Shown: in pieces, positions 1-12,120 of the stretch
Layout: every line of letters begins with the position of its first letter
Position numbering within the stretch: position 1 is the stretch's first letter
DNA from: Dactylellina haptotyla
Taxonomy: Eukaryota > Ascomycota > Orbiliomycetes > Orbiliales > Orbiliaceae
DNA length: 64,000 nucleotides
NCBI GenBank assembly: GCA_031310005.1
Contig: CM062386.1
Span: forward strand, 2,480,001-2,544,000
Direction: 5' to 3'
The notes under the pieces: generated by a model
Told to the model about the DNA's origin: nothing
What the model saw: only the letters and a program-made list of their open reading frames with translations
The model's database searches: none
Position numbers and translations under genes: made by a program

Positions 1-523
1 GCTCATAGCTCGCCCAATTCTCGCCATTCGAATTATCTCCTCTTCGCGACTGTTGTTTTCGCTTTCCCTGGACGAGTGACCTCGCAAGGCCTAGCCCCTC
101 CATCCCTCCCTCCTCACCCCCCTCACCCCCCTCAGACTATAGTATTATCGATCGGTCCACGTCGACCTGATATATATCTCCGGGAAGGGGCTGCCACATA
201 TTTAAATCATGTGCGACAGAGCACCTCACCTGCCAGCACCCAACGCCCTCGCGAACCTCACCACCCGTAAATGCACAAGAGTAGTCCACAACTTCTTAAT
301 TTCGGAGGAAAATTATTGCAATCTGTATTGATATGAATCCATATTGAAGTCGCAGCCCTCCAAAACCAATCCTTCCCGTTAAACCTTTCGCCAATTATTC
401 TTTTACCAAGACCGCTCCCGATTTTTTGCCTTCGAATTCCTCAATCTTCTGCGCACCCTTTCCACGCTCCTTGCGAAAAGCGCTGATCTGCAACATTGGT
501 CGCGCAACGCAGGGTTTCCGAAT
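1..523. other. Upstream region of the F-box/WD40 gene
   Basis: No gene recognised. The stretch is moderately pyrimidine-rich (runs of ccctcc/ccccctc around 100-130) and contains no reading frame with family features. It most likely holds the promoter and 5' leader of the F-box gene that starts at 524. Confidence 0.5.
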
Positions 524-2430
524 ATGGCCACTGACGGTACTGTTCAGAACCTCAGCGCCGTAGGCGCCCCCAGCTTGCGCTCTCGAATAACCACTCGCGC
601 AAGATCCACCCTCACTCGTATCCTTAGAGAACCGCCCCCGAAGCGTAACGACACCCCATTAAATTTCACGGAGCCCACACTACCTTCACAGAATCTTGAG
701 GTTTCGAATCAGTCCTCATTCGTGAACGAAAGAGACGACGCTCGACCTTGTTCATCCTCTAGCTTCCAGGCATGGCTGCTAAAATTCCGTAATAGCGACA
801 GAGATTCCGCGTACCTCCCCATTCAAAGCAAACCTATAAATGTTTCACACGGACCAGCCCTTGCCACTGCCCTCCGAAATAGTGGACACTATCAGAACAA
901 AGAAAAAAGCTACAGAAATTCCCAGGTTGGACATCGAAAAACCCTTGGCATATTTATACATAACGGATTTGGCACAATATTGAGCAATGTTGGTGGTACT
1001 AGTAAATACGATAAAAATCTTGGAATCGGTAGGTTGCTCTTAAACATTTGACTTTTAAAAATATAAAAGGTGAAACGTTAATATTTACAACCCATTTCCT
1101 TTGAATCCTTAGATATAATGACCATTTTCCCCACTGAAATTGTGGCGCATATATTTGCATATTTGGACAGCGAATCCTTGCTTTCTTGCGAATTGGTTTC
1201 ACATTCATGGTACTCGGCGGCAATTTGCTCCCAAGTTTGGAGACATGCTTTTGAGAGAGAATACGGCCAATGGAGTAGCCAGCCATACGGGAGGGATTGG
1301 AAATCAATGTTCGAGGTGAAGTCAACACTTAAGAGACGTTGGCTTAAAGGTCAGGTCAATCCGACCTACCTAAAAGGACACACCGACTCGGTTTATTGTG
1401 TCCAGTTCGACCGGTAATTATTTTCCGTTTCTGGTCGGGATATAGTATCAATCAACTAAAATATCATAAATCCGAAAATAGACAGAAAATCATCACCGGT
1501 TCACGAGATCGAACTATCCGAGTTTGGGATGCTTTGACTGGCCGTTGCATAAAAGTGATTGGAGCCTGTCACGATAATAATCTCCCACTTGGCGCCATTG
1601 GGTACCATAAAGGTTCCGTGCTGTGCCTTCAATTCGACGAGAATATCCTAGTAACAGGGTCGAGCGACCATACATGCATCGTGTATTCGCTGCCCAGTTT
1701 CACACCATTCCTCAAATTGCCTGGTCATAGGATGGGTGTTTTGGATGTTTGTTTCGATGAATCTTATATTGTTTCTTGTTCCAAAGACACATCAATATGT
1801 GTCTGGGATCGAGAGACGGGACTCTTGCTGAACCGGCTACGTGGCCACGAAGGGCCAGTGAATGCTGTGCAGCTACGAGAAAATATACTTGCGAGTGCAT
1901 CAGGCGATGCCAGTATAAAGATTTGGGACATCGAAACAGGCACGTGCACCAAAACCTTTACCGGCCATACCAGGGGACTAGCTTGTATTCAGCTATCGGA
2001 AGATTGTCAGACAATCGTATCCGGAGGAAATGACCAGTCAATTCGTGTCTGGGATGTAGCAACAGGAAACCTCAAGTATGAGATCCGGGACGCGCATAGA
2101 TCACTTGTCCGCAGCCTGTACCTTGATAGTAATAATGGGAGAATAGTAAGTGGGAGCTATGACCAGGTATGTATTCCACTGAGTGCGAGCTTCCCGCTCC
2201 ACCGATCGTGCTGTATAACACGAGTAGCTTACTCTTATTCCGTCCTGTAGAGCGTCCGTGTATGGGACTTGGAGAGCGGGAAGTCATTGTTGAACTTTCC
2301 CCGATGGCACGGAAGCTGGATTCTTGCTGCCAAAGCAGATGACACCCGCATTGTAAGTGCGAGCCAAGACTCGCAGATTTTAATACTGGATTTTTCAGCG
2401 GGCATTCGGAGGCTCGATAGTGTATACTGA
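524..2430 (+). CDS. F-box and WD40-repeat protein (putative SCF substrate receptor)
   Basis: Four exons: 524-1028, 1113-1413, 1482-2166, 2251-2430, giving about 556 residues. Introns begin GTAGGT, GTAATT and GTATGT and end in TAG. The first 168 residues are a serine/arginine-rich, low-complexity leader. An F-box follows at about residues 171-215 (starts MTIFPTEIVAHIFAYL, with the typical later VSHSW). From about residue 256 to the end there are seven WD40 repeats, each ending in a WD-like dipeptide (IRVWD, ICVWD, IKIWD, IRVWD, VRVWD). Known for the family: the F-box binds Skp1 and the propeller recruits phosphorylated targets to an SCF ubiquitin ligase. The architecture recalls Met30/Cdc4/Pof1, but the exact orthologue cannot be fixed by eye. 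The start is the first ATG in frame; the second exon also holds an in-frame ATG at 1118, so a shorter product lacking the leader is possible. Confidence 0.88.
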
Positions 2431-3130
2431 ACAGATCAGAATGATGAAACCGTTGCTTTCGTTTACTTTTACCTACATTATACTATTGTTTTATTATTAT
2501 ATTGAACTCACCTGCGCATTGAATTTCTTGCTTTCTTTTCTTTTCTTTCTTTCTTTCTCTTTATCATCTCTCTTCGTCTTTTTCTTTCTTTCTTTCTTCG
2601 GGGGTCAAATTAGGCATTCGGGGAGTTTTTGGTATCGGCGTTTTTTCTTCGACATGTTTTTCTCTTCGGAGAGCTGGCTGATCAATTAGACCTTGTGTTT
2701 CTTGTGCATACTCCTTGCTGGTGGTTTTACATACCTAGAGACTCAAAAATGAGTAATTACATCACCCGGATTTAATGATTCATGAGTAGATATTGAATTA
2801 TGTACTTAAGTCGCTTGAATACCTGATCATATGATTTGGATTATAAGATTTGAGACTGTTTGACCTTCATTTTCATCATTTTGTATCGAACAAGCTAGGC
2901 TATGGGGAAGAGAAGTAAGAAGAAGAATAAACCGAACTTCGTATGTACAACACAAGTTGATATTTGCATGAACTTTAGATCGGCTTGGTCTCGCGGGGGA
3001 TTGGCTTCATGTCTTGGATCGCAAGCGGTAAACTGGACCCCGAAGCTGAGAGATCAACTTTCGGTGTCACCAACTTGGTCGGACCGAGCGTATGCGGGGT
3101 CCACACGGCCACACTGGGCAAAGGTCATTA

Positions 3131-3190
3131 GCCAAGCCTGAGGCTGCCAAGCTCTTGGTGTATCATATGGGGTTGCGCCAAGAACTTGGC
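3131..3190. promoter_or_regulatory. Cluster of four PacC-type GCCAAG sites upstream of pacC
   Basis: GCCAAG occurs at 3131-3136, 3146-3151 and 3177-3182, and its reverse complement CTTGGC at 3185-3190. GCCARG is the known core recognised by the PacC zinc fingers. The last two sites are opposed with a 2-base gap. That these act on pacC, whose start lies about 1.7 kb downstream, is inference. Confidence 0.5.
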
Positions 3191-3877
3191 GGTTTCTTGG
3201 GTAGAGCAAATGTCAGGGCTCGGTCAACCAACCTGAAGGCGGTGCATGGTGGGATGGGATGCCTTCATTCCGAGTTGAGAAGGAAAAAATGGTCGCCGGC
3301 TGGGCTTATATAGCCCTGCAAATGGCAGCTGCGCGAGGATGGCTCAGTGAGGAACAGGAGCATGATTCCGACACCAATCGTGGCATCTTAGGCAATAGCT
3401 GGTACGAAATGGCCCAGTACCCCGAGTCAGTGCTGAGCAAGTAGCACGCCAGTTGGTTTTGCCTAAGCGCTAGATAGGAGACGCAGACCTTCTTTGAGGT
3501 CGAATCAGGAGGTTTGTTAATATTACGAATTCGGCTATTTGGCAAGAGTGGTTTCGAGTCAATGGGAGGTCGGCTTTGAGGAGCCTTCTCCCTAATATTT
3601 GGAGATGTCATGTGTTCCTCATAAAGTAACTTCTTCTTAGCACGAATTCTCAGTCGTGAAAAGAGGGACGGGAAGCAGGAAAGGGACAAAGAAAAGAAAC
3701 AAAAAGAATAATGAGCGGATAGTTAAAGGATTCTAGAACTTTTGCTATTGATTGAGCCTATGATATCAGCCGCTTCTTATAGTGCCCTTCCCATACATTG
3801 ACGCTTCTTGTGGAATCGTAATGGTGTTGGGTGTGGATTTGGTATTGGCTGGGAATGTGTTGCGTGCAGCTTTGGGT

Positions 3878-3883
3878 GCCAAG
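3878..3883 (+). promoter_or_regulatory. Single GCCAAG (PacC-type) site
   Basis: One further exact match to the PacC core, about 1 kb upstream of the pacC start codon. Confidence 0.35.
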
Positions 3884-4582
3884 AGCAGAAGATGGTGAGG
3901 ATACGGGCCTCAAAGAACCTCAAAAAAAAGGGAATATAAAAATATCGAATTGGCGACACGATGCCAGTCACGTCGGCCTCGACGCCCCCGTTTTACCCAG
4001 TGTTTTTGGGCTGCGAATAGCACTCAGTCGGAGATGATGATGCTTCGATGTGGGCTGGCACACCCCAAAGAAACGAGAGCGGGCGTGTGTTCAGCCAGCG
4101 AAAGTACTTAAACCAGGGAAATTCCACTTTTTTCGCCCCATGTTGGTCCTACTTTCACCTTCTTACAGCTTTCTGAAAATCCTCTGTCTGTGTGTCCTCA
4201 AGGATTTCCCGATCGTACTGTCGCTGATTAGATTTTGAGTCCAGGTGAGCTTGCATTCCTTTTTTTTTGTCTCTTCCCTTCCTCATCATTTTGTTTATTT
4301 TATACCTGCTGCTCTTTCCTGCCTTTACCTTTGTCGCTGCTGCTGCTGCTCTGCCTGGAAGTTTTTTGTGTCGAGAATCTCCGCCCCCTTATTAAATTCA
4401 TCGCGAGAGAAACCCGCACAATCCTCCGATCAAAGCCCATCCTCCCATATCCCGTTCTTTTTTTTTTTTCTTTCGGATTCTCGTATCCGGCATGTCTACT
4501 TTCACAAGTTATCGAGCCATATTGTCTTCCTGAATGTTCTTTCTTGTGGTATTTTTCTGTGAGGGTCTTGGAACCCAAGAGT

Positions 4583-4593
4583 CTTGGCTTGGC
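4583..4593 (-). promoter_or_regulatory. Two overlapping CTTGGC (PacC-type) sites
   Basis: CTTGGC at 4583-4588 shares one base with a second CTTGGC at 4588-4593, about 335 bases before the pacC ATG. This pair is the closest to the gene and could lie in the transcribed leader. Confidence 0.4.
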
Positions 4594-4925
4594 TCTCTCC
4601 AGATTTTTGTTGTGTTGTCTGGCCTGCGAGACCACTCAAGTCTGTCTTCCTTGAGGTCCCCACAACACACGCCGCAACACAACACATTCTAGTTAAGCCC
4701 CCTCAACCTCAACACTAACAACTCACAACAACAACACTCCATAACCTCTGCTCATGCTTGTCTTTGCCTGTGTATCGCGTGCATCTTGCCTGCACCATCC
4801 ATATTATATTTGTTTTTTTTTGTTTCGTTTATTTTATATTTTATCTGGTATGCGTTTGAGAGAGTATGCTCCTCAGCAACCTTTACTAACTAGGGTGCGA
4901 TAAGTTATTACTATTCCACGTCAAA

Positions 4926-6862
4926 ATGGATAGCACGGAACCCCGTTCCACCTCTTCGCAAGCCGTCCAAACCGAATCTAGTTCACCTGTGACGACGGCT
5001 GTAGCACCAGTCGTAGCGGCCTCAACCGTCTCGTCGGCTTCGGCTGGACAGAATTCTGTATCTTCTGCTGCGCAAACTTCCACTGCTACACAAACACCCT
5101 CTTCATCCTCGGCAGCCCCAGTTGTCGCCCAGTCCGCCGTTGCTGGTGGCTCATCTGCTGACAGCCAACACGGCAATCTGATTTGCCAATGGGGCACCTG
5201 CCGAGAAATATTTGAAAACCCAGATGAGTTATATGTATGTCCAATCGCCATCAGTGTTTGTTTTTACCACATAACAGAATAGCTAATCTCAAATCCATTG
5301 CACAGACCCATCTCTGCGATGTACATGTTGGGCGCAAGTCAACCAATAACCTTTGCCTGCAATGTCACTGGGGGACCTGTCGAACTACTACTGTTAAACG
5401 TGACCACATCACCTCTCACATTCGCGTTCACGTCCCTCTCAAACCCCACAAATGTGAGATCTGTAACAAATCTTTCAAGAGACCTCAAGATTTGAAGAAA
5501 CACATCAAAACACATGCGGACGATTCAGTTTTACTCCGGAGTCCGGAGCCGAATACGGGTGGCCGCCGTGACCGCCCACTGCAGCAACCACCACACTATG
5601 CTGCCGTCCCACAACAATACGTCCAAACATCTGTCGCTCCTGCGTACGGTCTTAACGGGTACTATCCACAGCCAACAGCCTATGCTACACCTGCCAGTGC
5701 GGGGTTTTACCCTAGTGGTGGCCATACCCATGACGCGCTTCATGGCCTACCCCGTAAGAGGGCTGCCTTTGATGCTGAGATGTCACAGTTTGTAGATGAC
5801 GTTAAACGCCAGAAATATGGTCCTAGCTACACACCTGAAGTAGCTCATCGGCTGGCTAGTCTCCACAGCTTGGCTAGCAGCGTTGCAATCGAATCAGCGG
5901 CAGCATCCGCCCACCCACTTGATTACCATCCAGCTCCATTAGCCGCTGTTTCAACTGGTCACGGGTCGCACTTCCATTATCAGCTCCCAACTCCTGGACC
6001 CATGGTTCATACCATGCATAAAAAGGCAGATTTACTGGAAGCAGACAATTTCCTCACTCAATTATCCAGCAGTCTCTATGAAAGTCCTGCCGCCGCCGCC
6101 GCTTCTGGAATCTCCCAGCCCGGTGTTCACTACACCGCAACAGGCGTCTCCCACTATAATAGAACACCGTCCCTGCCTCCACCAAGTCCCCATACTTCAT
6201 CTGGTCACCCAACTCCTTCAGTTCACCAAAATAGCCCAACCCCCGTTCTCACTCCACCAACATCTTACACATCGCACTCTCCTGCTTCCACCCACATGTC
6301 TAGCCTTTCTACGGGCGTCAGTTACCCAAACCTTCCTGCGCATACAACTACCGGGGACAGTCTTCCGAGTGTGACGGCGTCCACCCTTGCGGCTTCATTC
6401 GATGCCGACCAAAGGCGGCGCTATAGTGTCGGTGTTCTCCAGAAAGCAGCTCCTACATCTGACGCTATGGATATCGATCCTACCCCTGAGGATCGGCTGA
6501 GACGAGAGAGCTCCATTGGGAGCAGCGGTCGTAATAGCGCTCGATCAAGCATCGACGTTTCTATGATAGACCCTAGCTTGGAGGAGCTTACCCCATCTGC
6601 TAGTCAACAGAATGACGCGAAGCCCGCTAAGGCAGATGAAATCCTACCCAGAACAGATGCTTTCAATGTCATAAAGAAATTACGTGAGGAAATCCGAGCC
6701 GCTCTTCAGAAAATGAAGGAAGCTTCGGAAGAGGCAGAAATGAAGGATGAAACCGAGCAGGGGGGTGAGGAGGATGAGGATGAGGAGGAGCAGGAGGAGG
6801 AGATTATCGTTTCTTATCCAGAGCTGCCGACTCCGATGCGATCGGTCGAAGCGTCCGCTTAA
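4926..6862 (+). CDS. pacC: PacC/Rim101 pH-responsive zinc-finger transcription factor
   Basis: Two exons, 4926-5234 and 5306-6862, about 621 residues; intron GTATGT...CAG. An alanine/serine-rich N-terminus precedes three C2H2 fingers at residues 87-173 ([20 protein letters not shown]). The intron interrupts the first finger just after the DELY motif. Downstream comes a basic segment around RKR/VKRQKYG, a long Ser/Pro/Thr-rich region, an acidic Glu-rich stretch and two YPXL motifs, YPNL at 443-446 and YPEL at 607-610. In Aspergillus such motifs bind PalA and flank the signalling-protease cleavage. Known role: at alkaline pH the protein is processed to a short form that activates alkaline-expressed and represses acid-expressed genes. 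Length is close to the Aspergillus protein (678). The upstream region carries PacC-type sites, so feedback control is likely. I am confident of the identity; only the transcript start is unknown. Confidence 0.96.
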
Positions 6863-7647
6863 TTATTGCCAGCCTGTTGTTCTCTGTTATACTTTTCGCA
6901 TCTCTTTTGAAGGAGTTTTGTTAATCGCAAGCCTTTTGTGTGTTTTGCTGTTTCGGACCCACGAACTTGATTTCAGTTACCCTCAAAAGGTATCGCTTGC
7001 CGCTCTTACACAATTCTTGTTTTTTTTTTTAGTGTTCTTAGTTTTTAGAATGAGAAAAGTCCATCAGATCATTGTTCTTGGTATTATGCTCTATAAGGTC
7101 ACCTATTGAGAATGAATAAGTGGGGTGGGTGACATGTTCGTAACTGCAACTATCCTTTTCTTTCCTTCTTTTTCTATCGACGGTCGCAGCGATATCTTTT
7201 TTCGTCCAGCTTCTACCCTCGTTCCTGCATCTACTATTACCTTTTCGGGTTTTGTTTATCTCTTTCGTGCCTCTATTTTTATCCGCCCTCCTCCTTTTGC
7301 CTTTTCCCTGCTCGTCCCAAACCTTCTTTCTTGCAGAATATGATCAATCCAAATGCGTACTTTTTTTTTAAAAAAAAAAAGAAAAAACTCCTTTTGTCAC
7401 GTCATAAATTAGAGTCATGCATTGCAACATGATGATGATAAAGGGATTTTGGTGGTAGTACGAGCTGCTACCCGTGAAAACCATCTTCAGAGCATGCGTA
7501 ATTGGGTGGTGTTGGGACAATCTTCCACAAGAGAAACCAACTAATCGCTCCAGTCTTGTACCTGGACAAAGCTGTAATCGCTCAGTCTCGAACCCAAACC
7601 AAAACACAACAGCTAATCACTTGTGCTAGAAGAGTTTCACCAAACAA
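6863..7647. other. Intergenic region between pacC and the phosphatase gene
   Basis: No gene seen. It holds the T-rich pacC 3' UTR, a poly-T/poly-A block at about 7,361-7,380 and, from about 7,400, probable promoter sequence of the phosphatase gene. Confidence 0.5.
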
Positions 7648-8247
7648 TTGACACTCGATTCTTGTGTAGTATATCTCGCGCCTATGGCTAGAAAGCAGAA
7701 GAGTAATAATAAAAAACTGCTAATATTAAAGCAAGGCTCTGCTTCCGCATGTGCAATTCTCGAGTATCTTTACTTTGGTCCACAGGCGTTAACTTGCGCC
7801 GAGTCCATCGCCAGATACCATGTTACGGACGTGCTGAGCATTGGGTCCCAACCATTGGTGATGGTTCAAGGAGTGACGTATCACCGACTTCCTCTATCTG
7901 ACGAGGTATCATCTTCAATTCGGAGTGTGAGCGATCGGGCAAATGAAATCATTAAGGATGTAAGTGAAAGGCCAGGGAGAATCGTCTTTGTGCATTGCTC
8001 TGCCGCAGTTTCTCGGTCTCCGACGGTCATCGTCGCTTACCTGATGAGACACCGCAGGATGACCTTGTACGATGCGCTTGCACAAGTCATCCAGGCACGA
8101 CCGTCCGTTTGTCCCAACGCCGGTTTCCTTGGACAACTGCGGGAGCTTGAGCAGGAAATATTCCTGACGCAAACACTTGCTCTCGAGGAGCTTCCACGGA
8201 AAAAGCGGGACCGTCTTGTATTTTTTGGAGCGGATATCCAAGCTTAG
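7648..8247 (+). CDS. Small dual-specificity protein phosphatase
   Basis: Single exon, up to 199 residues. The signature HCSAAVSRS (catalytic Cys117, P-loop Arg123) fits the CX5R motif of dual-specificity phosphatases, and Asp85 in the LPLSDE motif fits as the general acid. An AYLM helix follows the P-loop as in the family. The protein is little more than the catalytic domain, resembling small VHR/Yvh1-like atypical enzymes without a targeting domain. A second ATG at 7684 (residue 13) is followed by a basic stretch and may be the real start. Known chemistry: dephosphorylation of Tyr and Ser/Thr via a cysteinyl-phosphate. The substrate cannot be told from sequence. Confidence 0.88.
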   Translation: MTLDSCVVYLAPMARKQKSNNKKLLILKQGSASACAILEYLYFGPQALTCAESIARYHVTDVLSIGSQPLVMVQGVTYHRLPLSDEVSSSIRSVSDRANEIIKDVSERPGRIVFVHCSAAVSRSPTVIVAYLMRHRRMTLYDALAQVIQARPSVCPNAGFLGQLRELEQEIFLTQTLALEELPRKKRDRLVFFGADIQA

Positions 8248-8888
8248 GTCACACCTTGATCTATAGAGAGAGAGATATATATATATAATATCGGATCCGG
8301 ATCCACTCTCCGCCGCCACCTGCGTGCTCGACAACGTTCCAGGTTATTTTCCAGCAACAGCGGAAGCTTACATATGAGCTTCTCCAGCTCGCAGCTTGGA
8401 GAGCTGTGGTTGGCGACAAAATGTAAACAAGCAGCAATTGGGTGGTCTCGACATCTGCCAAGGCTTCGACTCCCTCTCTCCTCCCTTGCTGTTCATTTAA
8501 TTTCACCCCCCACCAAACCCTTTTAACCACAACTATCACCACCGCCATCACATTGCCGACTAGACCGCGTCTCCTAAATCCGCTACCGCGCCCAGATAGA
8601 TAATAACCCTCGTTCTGATTCGAAGTTGCCCACGCAGTGGTTATAGTTCAGGTCAAGAAAATCAAAACAATCAGTCAAATACTTCTGACAGAGCTCCCCC
8701 TCGCCCCCGAAAAAAAAAAAAAAAACTCCGCCAAAAAGAATACTTTACGTCTTGACATATAGCCGGCCGAAAACATTAACTCCCTCCCCGAAGGAACGGT
8801 ACAAAACCGAAACCGAAATCACACTGCACAGGATCCGAGTTCTGAACCTGTTTTCATACTTTCATACTATCATTTGTCCCAATTCACA
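8248..8888. other. Intergenic region between the phosphatase and bim1 genes
   Basis: No gene recognised. There is a short GA/TA microsatellite at about 8,262-8,288 and a poly-A block at about 8,709-8,725. The remainder is probably promoter and leader of the EB1 gene. Confidence 0.5.
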
Positions 8889-10005
8889 ATGGCAGAGTCC
8901 AGGTAACCCTCATTCTTCCCTGAACTCCGATATTTGTCAGTGCTTAGAATCGAACTAACGCAATCATCCACCAGGCAAGAACTCCTAAACTGGCTGAACG
9001 CCTTACTACAACTCAACATGACAAAAGTTGAGCAATGCGGAACCGGGTACGAAGCTTGGCTACGAAGATCCACCATCGCCTCTGATTTAAAGATCTGTGA
9101 CCTCTTATACTAACAGTCATCACCAATAGAGCCGCGTTTTGTCAAATACTGGACTCCATATACCGTGCGTCAGACTTGCCGATAAGCCACATAATGTGAA
9201 GATGCACTGACATCGCATATTCGTTGACAAAATGTAGTTGATCTTCCAATGACGAAGGTCAAGTTCAATGCCAATGCCGAATGGATGTATCGGGATAATT
9301 TCAAAGTTCTAACAAGTATGAGTCCCACGATTACCCCTTCGAATGCCCTGCCACCACTCTTTCGATCTATATCAGCCTTGCCAATTCTTACCGGTGCTTA
9401 ACACAGACGCATTTATCAAACATAAAATCGATAAACCAGTTCCTGTTACAGACCTAGTAAAATGCAAAATGCAGGACAACCTAGCGTTCTTGCAGTTTAT
9501 GAAGAGACACTGGGATTCAAACTACCCTGGGGGAGAGTATGATGCCGTTACCCGACGAAAGGGGCAGGCCGTCAACGCTCCTGTTTCGGCTCCCCGTACT
9601 GCTGGTGGACCTAAAACACACAGAACCGCACCACAAATGACTGGATCAAGGACTAGAACACCACTCGGCGGACCCTCCACGACGGCTCTACAACAAGAGA
9701 TTGAAACTCTAAGAGAGAACGTTACTGGTCTCGAAAGGGAACGTGATTTCTATTTCAGTAAACTGCGAGATATCGAACTTTTGTTGCAAGAGTCGGTCGA
9801 GCAAGGAGATGAAGAAAGCAAAGACGAAATAATAAAGAAAGTTCAAAGCATCCTCTACTCAACGGAAGTGAGTCTTCAAATCTATTTCATAACTGCTACT
9901 GCCCCCCAAATCTGAAGCAATGTTGAAGTTCGTCATTAACCGATTTAACAGGATGGATTTGAAATACCGGATGAGGAACAGGGACACGACGATGAAACTT
10001 TTTAA
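8889..10005 (+). CDS. bim1: EB1-family microtubule plus-end-tracking protein (Bim1/Mal3)
   Basis: Six exons: 8889-8902, 8975-9046, 9130-9164, 9238-9315, 9407-9867 and 9952-10005, about 237 residues. Joined, they read smoothly through the family N-terminus (MAESRQELLNWLNALLQL, then TKVEQCGTG and FCQILDSIY). The calponin-homology domain covers about residues 5-107 and contains the microtubule-binding KHKIDKP and the NYPGGEYD signature. A Ser/Thr/Pro-rich linker leads to a coiled-coil EB-homology domain from about residue 160. The last residues are DDETF, the acidic-aromatic tail that in EB1 proteins binds CAP-Gly domains. Known role: recruiting factors to growing microtubule ends and positioning spindles. 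The first exon is only 14 bases; it was chosen because it restores the conserved MAESR start with a GTAACC donor. Confidence 0.95.
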
Positions 10006-10372
10006 TTTAATTATCTTGAAGAGGCTCGACTAGCTTCTGGACAGGCACAAGTTTGTATTTATTTCTTAACAGCGGGCCTTCTACGGAACAACAATACAAG
10101 GACTTAGCTACCATACACTTGTGATTGCAGCTATTTCTAGCTTAACTTTCTCCCGTTAATATCTCTTTGGATATAAATTGTGGGACCGTGGAGGGTTCCA
10201 CGACAGTTTGCTCCATCGCAGCTCGAGCTACAGCTTCAGAGAGCTACGACGCGAGCAGGCACAATATCAAGCCAAAGAGAGAAACAAATAAAATACAGCC
10301 TAAGCGGGGAGTGAGTTCGTAAATCCTAGATTATTATATAAATATCCTGGATAAAACCAATTCTTAAAAATA
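10006..10372. other. Short convergent intergenic region
   Basis: This lies between the 3' ends of bim1 (+) and the DnaJ-TPR gene (-). There is no gene; it presumably carries the 3' UTRs of both. Confidence 0.5.
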
Positions 10373-12120
10373 TCAAAAATTGAAGCCGCCATTTGAGAAA
10401 CTTGCGCCGTGAGAATGCCCGCCACCCCCAAATCCGCCAAACGGATTTGCACCAGGGCCACCTCCGAAGTGGAATCCACCTCCGCCACCTCCGCCACCTA
10501 TAGTTACTTGTATTAGCAAAGACTCACTTCTTAGTTTCTTGAGATAGGCAATGGTTGGGGTACATACCCATAGCCGCAAATAATACACTGGGGTCAATAC
10601 CACCCCCCATTCCACCACCACCAAACATTTCGCTTGGGTCTGATTCAATATCAAGACCCCGGTCATAACGATCTCGTTTATGGGCGTCGGATAGTGTTTC
10701 GTAGGCCTCGCCTATATCTTTAAAACGGGCATCAGCCTCTGGGTTGTCCGGGTTTTTGTCAGGGTGCCATTTGATAGCCATTTGGCGGTATGCCTTTTTG
10801 ATCTGGTGCTCTGTTGCATCTTTTTCAATCCCTAGAATTTTATAATAATCTTTCCGCAATGATTTCTTGAGCTCAAGTTCGGCTTGCCTGATCTCTTTCG
10901 GAAGTGTACCGTCCTGCGGGTTCGATTCATAAAGAGATCTGAGTTCTCTAACAGCATCCTCCCACTTCCCAGCCTGACCGAGGATTTTCGCTCTTGTTCG
11001 ACGAGCTTTTATATATGTGGGATCTAACTTGAGGGCTGAATCGCAATCCGAAATAGCTTCGTCATAACATTTAAGCTAACAGCATCGCCAAATGTTAGTG
11101 TTAATTATGTTTAGGAGAAATAGGATTTAATGGTTCGTAAGCGTAGAGCTATTTGACTAGGAGAAGGATGTATGTGTATACCTTCATTAATGTCATGGCC
11201 CGGTTTTGGAATATTTTCGAATTGGTACCCTTATTCTCAGGGTCCACCTCGAGGGCTTCTGAATAGAGCACTCTTGCGTTTTCATAATTGCCCCTCTTGA
11301 AGGCATCATTCCCCATTTCTTTCTTTTTTTCTAACTCTCTTGCCCGCTTAAGGTAGACTCTAGCTTCCTTCATATCAGGGTCACACCGTAATGCCTCTTG
11401 GAAATGCTGTGCAGCCTTAGAATTCTCTCCCTGAGCATAAAGTATCCGGCCTCGCATAACCAATGCATCCGGATCTTTGGGGTTTTGCCGCAGTAGTGAC
11501 ATAACGACATTCTGTGCCTCCCCTAAACTATTCACATTTCCGATTTTCAAATTTGCTTCGGCTCGCATTAGGCGCCACCGTTTTGGAATCTCGCAGCCCA
11601 CACCGAGGTTTTTCTCAGCTCGATCCAGCGCAAATAGTGTCATCGAGCCGCTTCCACTAGCTAGCGAAGATTCGGCGCTCTTAATATGAGCTAGCATTTG
11701 CTGGGGAACATTTCTATCGGTTACGGAAATTTTCTTGGAGGCTTTATCTAGGAGGTCTAAAGCTTCGTCTGGCCGGCCCAGTGACGTCAAAACCCTAGAC
11801 ATGCGTAGTATTGTTTTATCGGCACCTGGTTGCAATCTATTTGCTTCCTTGCAATCTTCTAAAGCCATTTGGTAGTCTCCATTCGACATAAACGCGGCAG
11901 CTCGATTGTTAAAGTAGGTTGCGTTTGCAGGAGCGGCTGATATTGCCTTGGTGTATTCAGCTATAGCAGACGAGTAATTCTTTTGTTTGAAGTACTCGTT
12001 CCCAAGATCCTTACAGGCTTCTGCATCAATCGTCCCTAGTGTACTGGCAGACGCATCGTTTGAATGGGTGTTGTTTTCGAAATCCATCGGCGTTGGTCCG
12101 TCATTATTGGGGGTTTCCAT
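10373..12120 (-). CDS. TPR and DnaJ-domain co-chaperone (DNAJC7/TPR2 type)
   Basis: Three exons read on the minus strand: 11182-12120, 10568-11075 and 10373-10497, about 523 residues. The first ~380 residues are tandem TPR helices (motifs such as [59 protein letters not shown]). A J domain starts at about residue 388 (KDYYKILGI) with the HPD triad at 417-419, and the protein ends in a Gly/Phe-rich tail ([11 protein letters not shown]... GGFNF). Known for the family: TPRs bind Hsp70/Hsp90 C-termini and the J domain stimulates Hsp70 ATPase, passing clients between the two. The second splice was chosen because it keeps the Gly-rich tail in frame; without it the tail reads in another frame and ends early. 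Confidence 0.92.

Larger units (their letters stand above)
2431..4925. other. Long intergenic region: F-box gene 3' end and pacC promoter/leader
   Basis: About 2.5 kb without a supportable gene; the short frames here have no family features. The proximal part (about 2,431-2,900) is T-rich and probably the 3' UTR of the F-box gene. The last 800 bases are pyrimidine-rich with several upstream ATGs, as expected for a long pacC 5' leader. Seven GCCAAG motifs (both strands) lie within it and are listed separately. Confidence 0.6.

Noticed and set aside
2902-4654. Short frames upstream of pacC.
   Set aside because: No family motifs; composition is that of promoter and pyrimidine-rich leader.
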